From JBAXRT01 sp037131065 (GTDB lineage: Bacteria > Bacteroidota > Bacteroidia > Bacteroidales > FEN-979), in assembly GCA_037131065.1 (NCBI GenBank), contig JBAXRT010000029.1, positions 1 through 25,567 on the forward strand: a DNA stretch of 25,567 bases. The letters are read 5' to 3'. How positions within the stretch are numbered: the first letter of the stretch is position 1; each line of letters begins with the position of its first letter. The notes under the pieces were generated by a model. That model did no database searches, was not told where the DNA came from, and worked only from the letters and a program-made list of their open reading frames with translations. This document shows, piece by piece, positions 1 through 6,922 of the stretch. The position numbers and the translations under genes are program-made.

Positions 1-54
1 TAGAGCGTCAGATTGTGGCTCTGAAGGCCGTGGGTTCGAGTCCCATCTTCCACC
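1..54 (+). tRNA. tRNA-His (GTG anticodon), 5' part cut by window edge
   Basis: The 3' two thirds of a tRNA are present. The anticodon stem TCAGA/TCTGA closes the loop TTGTGGC, which gives anticodon GTG (histidine). The T arm is GTGGG-TTCGAGT-CCCAT and the 3' acceptor strand is CTTCCAC. The discriminator at position 54 is C, which is what bacterial tRNA-His needs to pair with its extra G-1. CCA is not encoded. The D arm start and 5' acceptor strand lie outside the window. A GUG anticodon is a queuosine substrate, which links it to queE at 17660. Confidence 0.95.
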
Positions 55-62
55 CTTATTTT

Positions 63-88
63 AAAGGCTGCCTATGCAGCCTTTTTTT
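63..88 (+). terminator. Intrinsic terminator after tRNA-His
   Basis: Nine-base-pair stem AAAGGCTGC/GCAGCCTTT with a CTAT loop, continuing into a T run. It sits 9 nt after the tRNA. The opposite strand has only a weak T run (TTTAAAAT), so it may be a poorer terminator for smpB, which converges from the right. Confidence 0.9.
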
Positions 89-125
89 ATTGTCCTATAT
101 CGGGATATGGCATCAACTTGTTTCG

Positions 126-569
126 TTAAATATGCCTGTCGATCTCCCGCTGGATGTCCTTTTGCTTTAGCGTCTCCCGTTTATCATAGGAGTGTTTCCC
201 CTTGGCAAGCGCAATGGTCAGCTTGGCATATCCCTTTTCATTGATAAAGAGTACGGTCGGGATAATGGTAAAGCCACGTTCATTGACCTTGGTCTGAAGC
301 TTTTTTAATTCACGCTTTGTAAGCAGCAACTTCCTGTCGCGTTTTGGCTCATGGTTGTAATGTGTGCCAAGCACATACTCGGCAATATGCATGTTCCTGA
401 CAAACAACTCATTTCCTGTAAATGAACAGTAAGCGTCTGCGATGTTTGCCTTTCCGTCGCGGATAGATTTGATCTCGGTACCCGTGAGCTGGATGCCTGC
501 AGTAAACTCCTGCACCAGGAAATATTCGTGGGAAGCCCTTTTATTCTTTATCGTAACCGATTTTTCCAT
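126..569 (-). CDS. smpB: SsrA-binding protein SmpB
   Basis: Partner of tmRNA in trans-translation, which rescues stalled ribosomes and tags the unfinished protein for degradation. The 147-residue product matches the family from end to end: an N-terminal KNKRASHEYF segment, the central oligonucleotide-binding barrel with FVRNMHI and a HEPKRDRKLLL segment, and a basic C-terminal tail (GKHSYDKRETLKQKD) that enters the ribosome. I chose the ATG at 569; the frame is open further upstream to 635, but those residues are not family-like and would cover the promoter. It lies downstream of the TonB-dependent receptor on the same strand with an 80-nt gap, and appears to have its own promoter in that gap. 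No ssrA gene is visible here. Confidence 0.96.
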   Translation of the reverse strand: MEKSVTIKNKRASHEYFLVQEFTAGIQLTGTEIKSIRDGKANIADAYCSFTGNELFVRNMHIAEYVLGTHYNHEPKRDRKLLLTKRELKKLQTKVNERGFTIIPTVLFINEKGYAKLTIALAKGKHSYDKRETLKQKDIQREIDRHI

Positions 570-605
570 GTCCTGGAGAGGTCGCTCACTGCGCCAATTA
601 TGTTG

Positions 606-636
606 CAAGATTAGGATAAATATCCTAATTAGCAAA
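606..636 (-). promoter_or_regulatory. smpB promoter with palindromic operator-like spacer
   Basis: On the minus strand a -33 TTTG (plus-strand CAAA at 633-636) lies 19 nt from TAATCTTG (606-613), one mismatch from the Bacteroidota -7 consensus TAnnTTTG. The spacer and -7 box are covered by a perfect 9-bp inverted repeat, ATTAGGATA-AA-TATCCTAAT (610-629), with outer TTGC/GCAA arms (603-606, 632-635). The expected start of transcription is about 30 nt before the smpB ATG. The promoter match is seen in the sequence; the operator role is inferred. Confidence 0.6.
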
Positions 637-649
637 GCCCGGGCGCAAT

Positions 650-3103
650 TTAAATGCGGATGGTGATACCGAAAAGGAGGTTAATAAGTCCCTGTGGAAA
701 ATATCCGCTTGCCTCATAATGGTCACCGGAATAATAATATTGATACACCCAGGCATTGGACTCATACTTCAGGTTGAAAAGATTATTGACAAGCAAATTG
801 AAACCGATCTCCTTGAAAGGTTTCAACCTGAAAGTATACCCTGCGGAAAAATTGTTCACAAAATACCCCTTCAGTGACCTGGAGCTATTGCTGGTATTAT
901 CAATATATTGCTTCCCGATGTACTTGGAAATCAGTGAGAAGGAGAGCCATGTAACAGGCTTCCAGGTCAAAATGCTTCCGAGGATGATACCTGGGGAGAA
1001 GGAGAGGTTGGTATTGCCAAGATACTCCTGTACCTGGCCCATGAAAGCTCCGGTGGAATCATAATTATCAACATAGGAGGTGAAATCCTTTATCTTGTTA
1101 GTGCTAAATGTTGCATTGATATTCCACTGAAGTTTCTTAAGGATTTCAAGACCTGCTGCTATCTCTAAACCGAGACGGTAACTGTGCGGTACATTGACCA
1201 TCACCGCTTCCCCAACCCTGTTTATCTCTCCTGTGAGGACAAGCTGGTTGTTGTAGTTCATGTAGTAGACATTCACGTTGGCCTGGAATGCCTGGATTGT
1301 GAAATGATACCCAAGTTCGTAGTCAAACAGGGTTTCATAGGTCGGAATCCTCTCAGGATCGGCATCCTTGTGGTTGTTCCTGCTCGGCTCCCGGTTGGCC
1401 ATTCCGAAAGAAAAATAGGCCTGGTGCTTATCGCTGAACTGGAAAAAAACACCTGCTTTAGGATTGAAAAAGTTGAAAATATGATCCTGGTCGACCGTCC
1501 GAAGATCATCAAGAGTGCCTGCCATGTGATATCCGACATACCGGTATTGCAGATCCGCGAAAAGTGTGATTAGTCTGACAGGGGAGTAGGTGAATTTTGA
1601 ATAGATATTGAAATCTCTCTTCAGTCCTGTATTGCGGTAATAGTCGAGCTCATTATTCCCGTTCGACGCGTACTCAGCCCAGATGACTTTTCCGAAATGG
1701 TTCCCGTTGTATCGGTTCCATCCCCCGCCAATGGATAACTTCATTTTCTCTCCAAAAGAATTGTTGCTTGAGAATGTAAATCCATAGAAAGAGTTATCCA
1801 TCATTTTCCGGTTCACAAGGTCAGTACGGGTGATGGTATCACCTCCGATGATGATATTTTCCAGACCGTAATCGGAGAGCTTTGCATTTTGGTCATAGTT
1901 TTCATAGTATCCCCGACCCCTTGTATAGTGCAGTGCAAGGTTAATATTCCATCCTTTGAGGATCCGCTGTGAGAACAGCAGCTGGTAATTGTCCTGCTTG
2001 TAATTGTCGGTCTGATTGTCATAATAGGCGATGTTGCCGTTTTTGTCGGTGTACTCTCCAGCTGGGTTATAAGTTCGGTTGGTAGCAAGGGAATCTTTCG
2101 GGACGCCTTCCCAGGATTGATAGGTTTTTTCATATCCCGAAAAAGTAATGAGTTTCAGGGTAGTGTTCTTTCCGAACCAGGCGCCTGAAAGGAAGTACGA
2201 CTTAAGGTTCGACGTGGCCCGGTTAATGTATCCCTGTGAGGTAATGTACGATAATCTTCCGTCGACGCAAATCTTTCCGGCCATCAAACCTGTCCCGAAA
2301 CGGAGTGTGGATTTAAAGGTTCCGTATGACCCTCCCGACAGATCAAGCTCTCCGTAAGGATCCTGCCTGAGGTCCGATGTTTTCAGGTTCACCGATGCAC
2401 CGAATGCCCCGGCACCGTTGGTCGAAGTTCCTACGCCCCGCTGGATCTGGATATTTTCAGTAGAAGAGGCAAGATCGGGCAGATCCACAAACCAGACTCC
2501 CTGCGATTCGGCGTCATTCACAGGGATACCGTTGATAGTAACGTTGATCCTCGTCAGGTCGCTTCCCCGTATATTCATCCCGGTGTACCCGATGCCGTTC
2601 CCTGCATCTGAGGTGGTCACCAGGGAGGGTGTAGTCTGAAGCAGGTACGGCAGATCCCTGCCAAGATTAAAACCCCTGATCTCCTTGCCTGAGATCGTGC
2701 TGTAAGTAACGGGTTGTCCCTTCTGAACGCGGGTTGCCACAATATTGACTTCGTCACCGAGAATGGCATATCGCTCCATCACGATCGTTAAAACAGTGTC
2801 ATGCGAAAGCGACAAGTCCAGTAGGCAGGACTCGAATCCCATGAAGGTGATCTTAAGCTTATGAGGACCTGGTATCAGCCCGCTGATGGTAAATTGACCG
2901 TTCTCATCGGTGACAGATGACACGTTGCTCTTTTCAGTTCGTAAATGTGCTCCCGGAAGAGGTTTCCCATTCTGCTTTTCAGCAACAGTACCCCGTACCG
3001 TTACCTGGGCCCGGGTCAGTCCGCAAATAAATAAAAATGCACAAAGCATTAAGGAGGCAACATGTGCTCTCACAAAGAAAGGATATGTTTTCATGGTTTT
3101 CAC
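650..3103 (-). CDS. TonB-dependent receptor with carboxypeptidase-regulatory domain, probably for thiamine or a precursor
   Basis: Outer-membrane active transporter of 814-817 residues. In order it shows a signal peptide (hydrophobic core near 14-28, cleavage after GLTRAQ near 33), a carboxypeptidase-D-regulatory-like domain (about 34-112, VRGTVAEKQNGKPLPGA...TDENGQFTISGL), a TonB-box-like DEVNIVATR, a plug domain (about 120-240, with NIRGSDLTRINVTINGIPVND) and a 22-strand-type barrel to the C terminus. Two starts are possible: ATG at 3094, or GTG at 3103, which has an AGGA about 5 nt upstream. A TPP riboswitch ends right at this start, so the substrate is inferred to be thiamine, its phosphates or a pyrimidine/thiazole precursor. 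Thiamine-regulated receptors of this class have been described in Bacteroidota by comparative genomics. No SusD partner is adjacent. Confidence 0.93.
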   Translation of the reverse strand: MKTMKTYPFFVRAHVASLMLCAFLFICGLTRAQVTVRGTVAEKQNGKPLPGAHLRTEKSNVSSVTDENGQFTISGLIPGPHKLKITFMGFESCLLDLSLSHDTVLTIVMERYAILGDEVNIVATRVQKGQPVTYSTISGKEIRGFNLGRDLPYLLQTTPSLVTTSDAGNGIGYTGMNIRGSDLTRINVTINGIPVNDAESQGVWFVDLPDLASSTENIQIQRGVGTSTNGAGAFGASVNLKTSDLRQDPYGELDLSGGSYGTFKSTLRFGTGLMAGKICVDGRLSYITSQGYINRATSNLKSYFLSGAWFGKNTTLKLITFSGYEKTYQSWEGVPKDSLATNRTYNPAGEYTDKNGNIAYYDNQTDNYKQDNYQLLFSQRILKGWNINLALHYTRGRGYYENYDQNAKLSDYGLENIIIGGDTITRTDLVNRKMMDNSFYGFTFSSNNSFGEKMKLSIGGGWNRYNGNHFGKVIWAEYASNGNNELDYYRNTGLKRDFNIYSKFTYSPVRLITLFADLQYRYVGYHMAGTLDDLRTVDQDHIFNFFNPKAGVFFQFSDKHQAYFSFGMANREPSRNNHKDADPERIPTYETLFDYELGYHFTIQAFQANVNVYYMNYNNQLVLTGEINRVGEAVMVNVPHSYRLGLEIAAGLEILKKLQWNINATFSTNKIKDFTSYVDNYDSTGAFMGQVQEYLGNTNLSFSPGIILGSILTWKPVTWLSFSLISKYIGKQYIDNTSNSSRSLKGYFVNNFSAGYTFRLKPFKEIGFNLLVNNLFNLKYESNAWVYQYYYSGDHYEASGYFPQGLINLLFGITIRI

Positions 3104-3183
3104 TTTATTCCTACACCGGCATTATCCGGACCAGGTTCAAAGGGTATAATCTCAGCCCTTGTATTGAGGCACCCCCTAAGAGT
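3102..3183 (-). promoter_or_regulatory. TPP riboswitch (THI element)
   Basis: The minus strand carries the conserved TPP aptamer core: GGGGTGCC, GGGCTGAGA, ATACCC, then TGAACCTGGTCCGGATAATGCCGG and GTAGGAA. The helix usually written CTGG...CCAG appears here as CCGG...CCGG, a compensatory change that keeps pairing. P1 can form between ACTCTTA (3177-3183) and TAAAGT (3102-3107) with one bulged C. The 3' side of P1 reaches the GTG at 3103 and covers the AGGAA that could act as ribosome binding site. No separate terminator hairpin fits before the gene, so control is probably at translation initiation. Confidence 0.96.
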
Positions 3184-3191
3184 AGTCGATG

Positions 3192-3199
3192 CAAAGATA
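3192..3199 (-). promoter_or_regulatory. -7 box for the riboswitch-receptor transcript
   Basis: TATCTTTG on the minus strand matches TAnnTTTG exactly. It places the transcription start near 3184, directly before the riboswitch P1 helix. No TTTG is found at the usual -33 distance; the nearest is 25 nt away. Confidence 0.6.
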
Positions 3200-3210
3200 A
3201 TAAATTCTGC

Positions 3211-3218
3211 TATTTTTG
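3211..3218 (+). promoter_or_regulatory. -7 box for aroQ
   Basis: TATTTTTG matches TAnnTTTG and lies 19 nt before the aroQ ATG, implying a leader of only about 13 nt. It is interleaved with the divergent receptor promoter 11 nt away. Confidence 0.5.
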
Positions 3219-3237
3219 TATCATCAAAAAAGCAGCC

Positions 3238-3663
3238 ATGAAGTTACTTATCATTAACGGCTCAAACCTCAACCTTCTGGGAACAAGGGAACCATCCATT
3301 TATGGAAAGGTGACCTTTGAGACTTACCTGAAGAAACTGCGAAAATATTACCATGAGATCTCTCTTGAATATTTCCAGAGTAACATCGAGGGAGAGATCA
3401 TTAACGCCCTGCATAATGCTTCACATATATACGACGGCATCATTCTCAATGCCGGGGGATATACACACACCTCCGTTTCTATTGCTGATGCAGTGAAAGC
3501 GATAAAGATTCCGGTCATTGAGGTCCATATATCCAACACCTTTGCCAGGGAGCCATTCCGTCATGTATCTTACCTTTCACCAAATGCGAAAGGCAGTATC
3601 ATAGGTTTTGGTATGGATTCGTACCGCCTGGCGGTTGAGAGTTTTATCGTCAGGATAGGGTAG
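3238..3663 (+). CDS. aroQ: 3-Dehydroquinate dehydratase, type II
   Basis: Third enzyme of the shikimate pathway: trans-dehydration of 3-dehydroquinate to 3-dehydroshikimate, by the dodecameric type II class. The 141-residue length is normal. The catalytic set is present by family alignment: R17 and Y22 in TREPSIYG, N71 and H77 in NAGGYTHTS, E95 and H97 in EVHISN, R104 and R108. The usual NGPNLNLLG motif reads NGSNLNLLG, a Pro-to-Ser change at residue 9. The ATG at 3238 is the only start consistent with the family N terminus, although the frame is open upstream. It converges with the glycosyltransferase, with just 2 nt between the stop codons and no terminator. Confidence 0.97.
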   Translation: MKLLIINGSNLNLLGTREPSIYGKVTFETYLKKLRKYYHEISLEYFQSNIEGEIINALHNASHIYDGIILNAGGYTHTSVSIADAVKAIKIPVIEVHISNTFAREPFRHVSYLSPNAKGSIIGFGMDSYRLAVESFIVRIG

Positions 3664-3665
3664 GA

Positions 3666-4697
3666 TCAGTGATCATAGAATTTCCTGGTATTCAACTGGG
3701 AGAACTTCCGATTCCCTTTGAGGTAATAATCAATTACAATATTTTTTCCGTACACATTTTTCATGTTGCCATGTTTCAAAAACCTTCTTTTCTGACGTGT
3801 TTTGGACAGGGTCTGGTAAAAACTAAAATGAGCCTTTGAAACAGCCCAGAAATCCTTAAAGCCCGCCTGTACGAGAAATTTTACGGCAGCAATACCGTCA
3901 AGAATAAGCCTTGCCGTAAAAACTTTGACCAGCCGGTCATCCGGGAGGTTTTTATATAAAAGGTAGAAATTGTTCCTGAAATTGAGGTAGGTTTTGCGCC
4001 ATGAGATTTTTGGTAAGGTTCCTCCTCCGATATGGAAGACGGTAGAATTGGGGCAGTACATGATCTTATATCCCCCATTCTTCAGTCTCCAGCAAAAATC
4101 GATCTCCTCCATATGAGCAAAAAAATCCTCATCGAGACCGCCGAATTCGTGGTAAAGTTTTGCCCTGACAAACATACAGGCTCCGGTTGCCCAGAAGATC
4201 TCCACCTGGTCATCATATTGTCCATGGTCCTCCTCGATTGTCTGGAAGATCCTCCCCCTGCAGAACGGGTATCCGTATTTGTCGATAAATCCCCCTGCAG
4301 CACCTGCATATTCGAACCGTTTCGGATCGTGATAGGAACGGATCTTAGGCTGGCATGCCCCGATCTGAGGGTCGGAATCCATCAGGTCAACCAGTGGCTG
4401 CAACCAGTTCTCAGTAACCTCGATATCGGAATTCAGCAGTACATAGTATTCGGTATCTATCTGTTGCAGGGCAAGGTTATATCCTTTGGCAAAACCCTCA
4501 TTGACCGGATTGTGGATGATTCTGATCCCGGGGTAATGGTTCCTGAGAAAGGAGACCGAGTCATCGCTCGAGGCATTATCCGCTACAATTACCTCTGCCT
4601 CAGCAGGCTGATACTGAACGAGCAACGGAAGAAATTTTTCAAGATATTTTCTACCGTTCCAGTTAAGGATTACAATGGCAATTCGTTTCAAAATCAC
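3666..4697 (-). CDS. Glycosyltransferase family 2, rhamnosyltransferase-like
   Basis: Inverting GT-A-fold transferase that would add a sugar from a nucleotide donor to a cell-surface glycan. The 343-residue protein begins IAIVILNWNGRKYLEKFL, has VIVADNASSDDS for nucleotide binding, a DxD-equivalent NSD at 89-91, the acceptor-side motif HMEEIDFCWR, and a C-terminal region (about 230-343) without clear membrane spans. It most resembles the WbbL-type family 2 clade. The start is a non-ATG codon: GTG at 4697 follows an in-frame TAA, and a TTG at 4691 would also give a normal N terminus. Acceptor and donor cannot be told. It is not in a polysaccharide cluster. Confidence 0.92.
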   Translation of the reverse strand: MILKRIAIVILNWNGRKYLEKFLPLLVQYQPAEAEVIVADNASSDDSVSFLRNHYPGIRIIHNPVNEGFAKGYNLALQQIDTEYYVLLNSDIEVTENWLQPLVDLMDSDPQIGACQPKIRSYHDPKRFEYAGAAGGFIDKYGYPFCRGRIFQTIEEDHGQYDDQVEIFWATGACMFVRAKLYHEFGGLDEDFFAHMEEIDFCWRLKNGGYKIMYCPNSTVFHIGGGTLPKISWRKTYLNFRNNFYLLYKNLPDDRLVKVFTARLILDGIAAVKFLVQAGFKDFWAVSKAHFSFYQTLSKTRQKRRFLKHGNMKNVYGKNIVIDYYLKGNRKFSQLNTRKFYDH

Positions 4698-4831
4698 TCT
4701 GATTTATGAAATATCCATACAAACATCGTTCATACAAACCTTGGATGATAATGTTGGATATTCCATGTGACCAATGAAGAATAAAATCATTAACACATGA
4801 AAACAAAGAGAGAGGCTGGTAGTGGTTGATT

Positions 4832-4879
4832 CCATCATTGATCTGGTAAAAGTACAAATAAAACAGATATCAATGATGG
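4832..4879. repeat. 11-bp inverted repeat around a promoter-like sequence
   Basis: CCATCATTGAT (4832-4842) and ATCAATGATGG (4869-4879) are perfect inverted copies 26 nt apart, extended by CTG/CAG after a 2-nt bulge. The enclosed minus-strand sequence holds TACTTTTA (4847-4854), close to TAnnTTTG, upstream of the glycosyltransferase. There is no T run, so it is not a standard terminator. The remaining 4698-4831 stretch shows only a CATACAAAC direct repeat and no gene. Confidence 0.55.
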
Positions 4880-4898
4880 CAGGCGGATACCGGAAAAG

Positions 4899-6371
4899 TT
4901 ACAGGTTTGTCGTTGGCAGGTCCCACTCTGAGTTTGCATTCTCACCCCAGGCATTGATGATCTGGGTATCCCCCAGGTCAAGTGGAGCATAGATCCTGTT
5001 CCTCAGGAAGATCCTCCATCTTGGTTCATTCACCTCGCCGATGGCATCGGAATGAAGCAGTGTGAAATCGCTTGTTACCATATCTTCCGAGTAAAAGACA
5101 AACTTTTTATTGCGCTGGGTCTGCTTAAGTGTATAATATTGCCATATCTCATAGGGATAAGAACTGGGCTCATTATAGTTGACGCTTCGCGCATTCGGCG
5201 GACCATACTCGAGAAATACCCTTCCACGGTCAGTCTGGTATCCCTTCTTTATCTTGTTACCGAAATTCGCCTGTGCCTTCTCTACTTCCAGCTTGTACCT
5301 GAGCCAGGCTTCACGAGGATTATTCTGATCGCGACGCTGCCAGTAGCTGTAAAAATACTCCTGCAGGGTTTTGAGGTCAGCAGTTTTCAGGGTTCCCCTG
5401 ATAAAGGCCTTTTCGATCCCGGATGAGATCGGGTAGGTCGACCTGATATACTCTTTCAGGCTATCAGTATTGGTAATCTTCTCAACGAAAGTATTCTGAA
5501 TATTGGTCGCAAGGAGGTCAGTAAAGGTCAGTTTGGCATTAGGATTGATCCTCTGGATGAACAACTTGTTCGAGGCAAGCAGCTCATTCTGCTGGTTCCT
5601 GGCCTCAACCACCAGGTTGTAATTCCCCGAAGCCAGGTTTTCGATGTTGATCTCTGACAGAAGAACATTCACTCCTTTAGGAACCTCACGCTTTACCTTG
5701 GCAAAATCGTTGAACTTCATGTTGTTCTCAAACGTTTCAAGGTAATAGGAGATAAGAAACTTCTGATCCTTTGGGATGACCTTATCAAGGTTATACAATT
5801 CGCAATAGAAGACGAGATTGGCTTCGTTTTCCGGGAAGAAAGTATAGACCATTGGTACGAGGTCGTACCCGCTTTTATTAAGAACAGAGACCGAATCGGA
5901 TTTTTTGTAGGATTTGACAAGTTCAATACCTGAAATGGAAGGCTTATCCGGAGGAAAATCAACGGTAACCGACTGAACAAAGGGGGTGGCCTGGACAGAT
6001 TTGTTTTTATCCGTCAGTCTGATCTCGAAGTCATAAGTTCCGTTGGGGATCAGGATTCGCTGCTGGTCGATGAAATAGAGGTTGATGTTGGTAGTATCGG
6101 TTAGTTCAGGACTCGGTAATTCATATTTGCTGAATGTCTTGATGGCATCACCCTGCTTAAATGTCATAAGGATATTGACCGTCGCCTGGAATTTCCCCCT
6201 TTCATTTTTAACGAACTGAACGCTATTCCCGGCTATTGAGATATAGGTTTCGATATAGGGGCCGTCGGGAGAATTAAATGTGGAATAGGTCAGGAAGGCC
6301 CACAGGTTCTTGGCTTCGGACTGGAATACCAGGGTGAAAAACATGATCGTAAGGAGAATTGCCTTTTTCAT
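4899..6371 (-). CDS. GWxTD domain-containing exported protein
   Basis: Protein of 490 residues with a signal peptide (MKKAILLTIMFFTLVFQSEA) and therefore probably periplasmic or surface located. The C-terminal third (about 300-470) is the GWxTD domain found in Bacteroidota: LQEYFYSYWQRRD, then GYQTDRGRVFLEYGPP at 377-392, then PYEIWQYY and FVFYSED. The signature reads GYQTD, with Tyr replacing the usual Trp. The N-terminal 290 residues are beta-rich with repeated segments on ranges of motion such as GTYDFEIRLTDKNKS and GNYNLVVEARNQQNE, suggesting immunoglobulin-like modules. The family has no established function that I know of. It is followed by the glycosyltransferase after a 200-nt gap with an inverted repeat. 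Confidence 0.88.
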   Translation of the reverse strand: MKKAILLTIMFFTLVFQSEAKNLWAFLTYSTFNSPDGPYIETYISIAGNSVQFVKNERGKFQATVNILMTFKQGDAIKTFSKYELPSPELTDTTNINLYFIDQQRILIPNGTYDFEIRLTDKNKSVQATPFVQSVTVDFPPDKPSISGIELVKSYKKSDSVSVLNKSGYDLVPMVYTFFPENEANLVFYCELYNLDKVIPKDQKFLISYYLETFENNMKFNDFAKVKREVPKGVNVLLSEINIENLASGNYNLVVEARNQQNELLASNKLFIQRINPNAKLTFTDLLATNIQNTFVEKITNTDSLKEYIRSTYPISSGIEKAFIRGTLKTADLKTLQEYFYSYWQRRDQNNPREAWLRYKLEVEKAQANFGNKIKKGYQTDRGRVFLEYGPPNARSVNYNEPSSYPYEIWQYYTLKQTQRNKKFVFYSEDMVTSDFTLLHSDAIGEVNEPRWRIFLRNRIYAPLDLGDTQIINAWGENANSEWDLPTTNL

Positions 6372-6403
6372 TTTTCAAATAATTTTGGATCGATTTCTGA
6401 GAA

Positions 6404-6411
6404 CAAAATTA
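6404..6411 (-). promoter_or_regulatory. -7 box for the GWxTD gene
   Basis: TAATTTTG on the minus strand matches TAnnTTTG, about 33 nt before the ATG. A CTTG lies 20 nt further upstream (6432-6435), an imperfect -33 element. Confidence 0.5.
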
Positions 6412-6497
6412 ATCCTTTAAGGGTGAAATTGCAAGGATATTCGATAAGTTCGGGGTTTTATGGGGTAAAAGGAAACAGGGAGTGAGGTCCTCTTTCA

Positions 6498-6527
6498 TTT
6501 GGTGATTTCCTAATTTTTGTACCTTTG
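6498..6527 (+). promoter_or_regulatory. Promoter of tRNA-Ser(TGA)
   Basis: Complete Bacteroidota promoter: TTTG at 6498-6501, 18-nt spacer, TACCTTTG at 6520-6527. The tRNA begins 6 nt later, so transcription starts at or close to the mature 5' end. Confidence 0.8.
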
Positions 6528-6532
6528 CCGCT

Positions 6533-6619
6533 GGAGAGATGGCAGAGCGGTCGATTGCGGCGGTCTTGAAAACCGTTGTCCCGTTACCGGGACCGGGGGT
6601 TCGAATCCCTCTCTCTCCG
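6533..6619 (+). tRNA. tRNA-Ser (TGA anticodon)
   Basis: Acceptor stem GGAGAGA/TCTCTCC with discriminator G. The anticodon stem GCGGT/ACCGT closes the loop CTTGAAA, giving anticodon TGA. A long variable arm (GTCCCG-TTAC-CGGGAC) marks a class II tRNA, and the T arm is GGGGG-TTCGAAT-CCCTC-like. CCA is not encoded; the next bases are CGA. Confidence 0.97.
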
Positions 6620-6620
6620 C

Positions 6621-6709
6621 GAAGCGGGTGTGGGTTTGGGTGTGGTCGAAGTGTGGGTGTGAAAAATGTCACACTTTTATCACAATCACACCAAACTCGA
6701 ACCGACTTC
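6621..6709 (+). repeat. Long imperfect inverted repeat between the two tRNA-Ser genes
   Basis: The spacer can fold on itself from end to end: GAAG (6621-6624) with CTTC (6706-6709), GTTTGGGTGTG (6634-6644) with CACACCAAAC (6687-6696, one bulged G), and AAGTGTG (6649-6655) with CACACTT (6670-6676). The left arm is rich in G and T and the right arm in A and C. It may be a processing hairpin in a tRNA-Ser precursor or a small repeat element. Confidence 0.6.
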
Positions 6710-6801
6710 GGAGAGATGCCAGAGCGGTCGAATGGGGCGGTCTCGAAAACCGTTGACCCTCGTAAGGGGGTCCCAGGGTTCGAATCCCTGTCTCTCCGCC
6801 A
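6710..6801 (+). tRNA. tRNA-Ser (CGA anticodon), CCA encoded
   Basis: Same acceptor stem (GGAGAGA/TCTCTCC) and nearly the same D arm as the upstream tRNA-Ser, but the anticodon loop is CTCGAAA, anticodon CGA. The variable arm GACCC-TCGTAAG-GGGGTC is different. Discriminator G at 6798 is followed by an encoded CCA. No separate promoter box is seen, so it is probably cotranscribed with tRNA-Ser(TGA). Confidence 0.97.
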
Positions 6802-6803
6802 AC

Positions 6804-6829
6804 AAAAACCCGCCGACAGGCGGTTTTTT
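6804..6829 (+). terminator. Terminator after tRNA-Ser(CGA)
   Basis: Stem CCGCC/GGCGG with a GACA loop, preceded by an A run and followed by six T. It begins 3 nt after the CCA end. Confidence 0.85.
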
Positions 6830-6849
6830 ATTTATCAGAAAAACCGAAA

Positions 6850-6918
6850 CTTGTTTCAGGCCCCGAATTTTCATACTTTTACCCTACAAATAATCTTAAT
6901 TTGTTTTTCTGAAACAAG
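6850..6918. repeat. 10-bp inverted repeat flanking the tag promoter region
   Basis: CTTGTTTCAG (6850-6859) and CTGAAACAAG (6909-6918) are perfect inverted copies 49 nt apart. Between them lies TACTTTTA (6874-6881), a one-mismatch -7 box for tag. The right copy ends 4 nt before the tag ATG. Possible operator pair; unproven. Confidence 0.45.
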
Positions 6919-6922
6919 CCCC

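Noticed and set aside
4663..4857. 64-residue minus-strand frame between the GWxTD gene and the glycosyltransferase
   Set aside because: Overlaps the glycosyltransferase start and an inverted repeat; no ribosome binding site or family likeness.
4832..4879. A phase-variable invertible promoter as a firm call
   Set aside because: Arms of 11 bp and a 26-nt inner segment are much smaller than known invertible promoters, and no recombinase gene is nearby.
6409..6756. Short open frames on both strands through the tRNA-Ser genes
   Set aside because: They translate tRNA sequence, a common source of false proteins.
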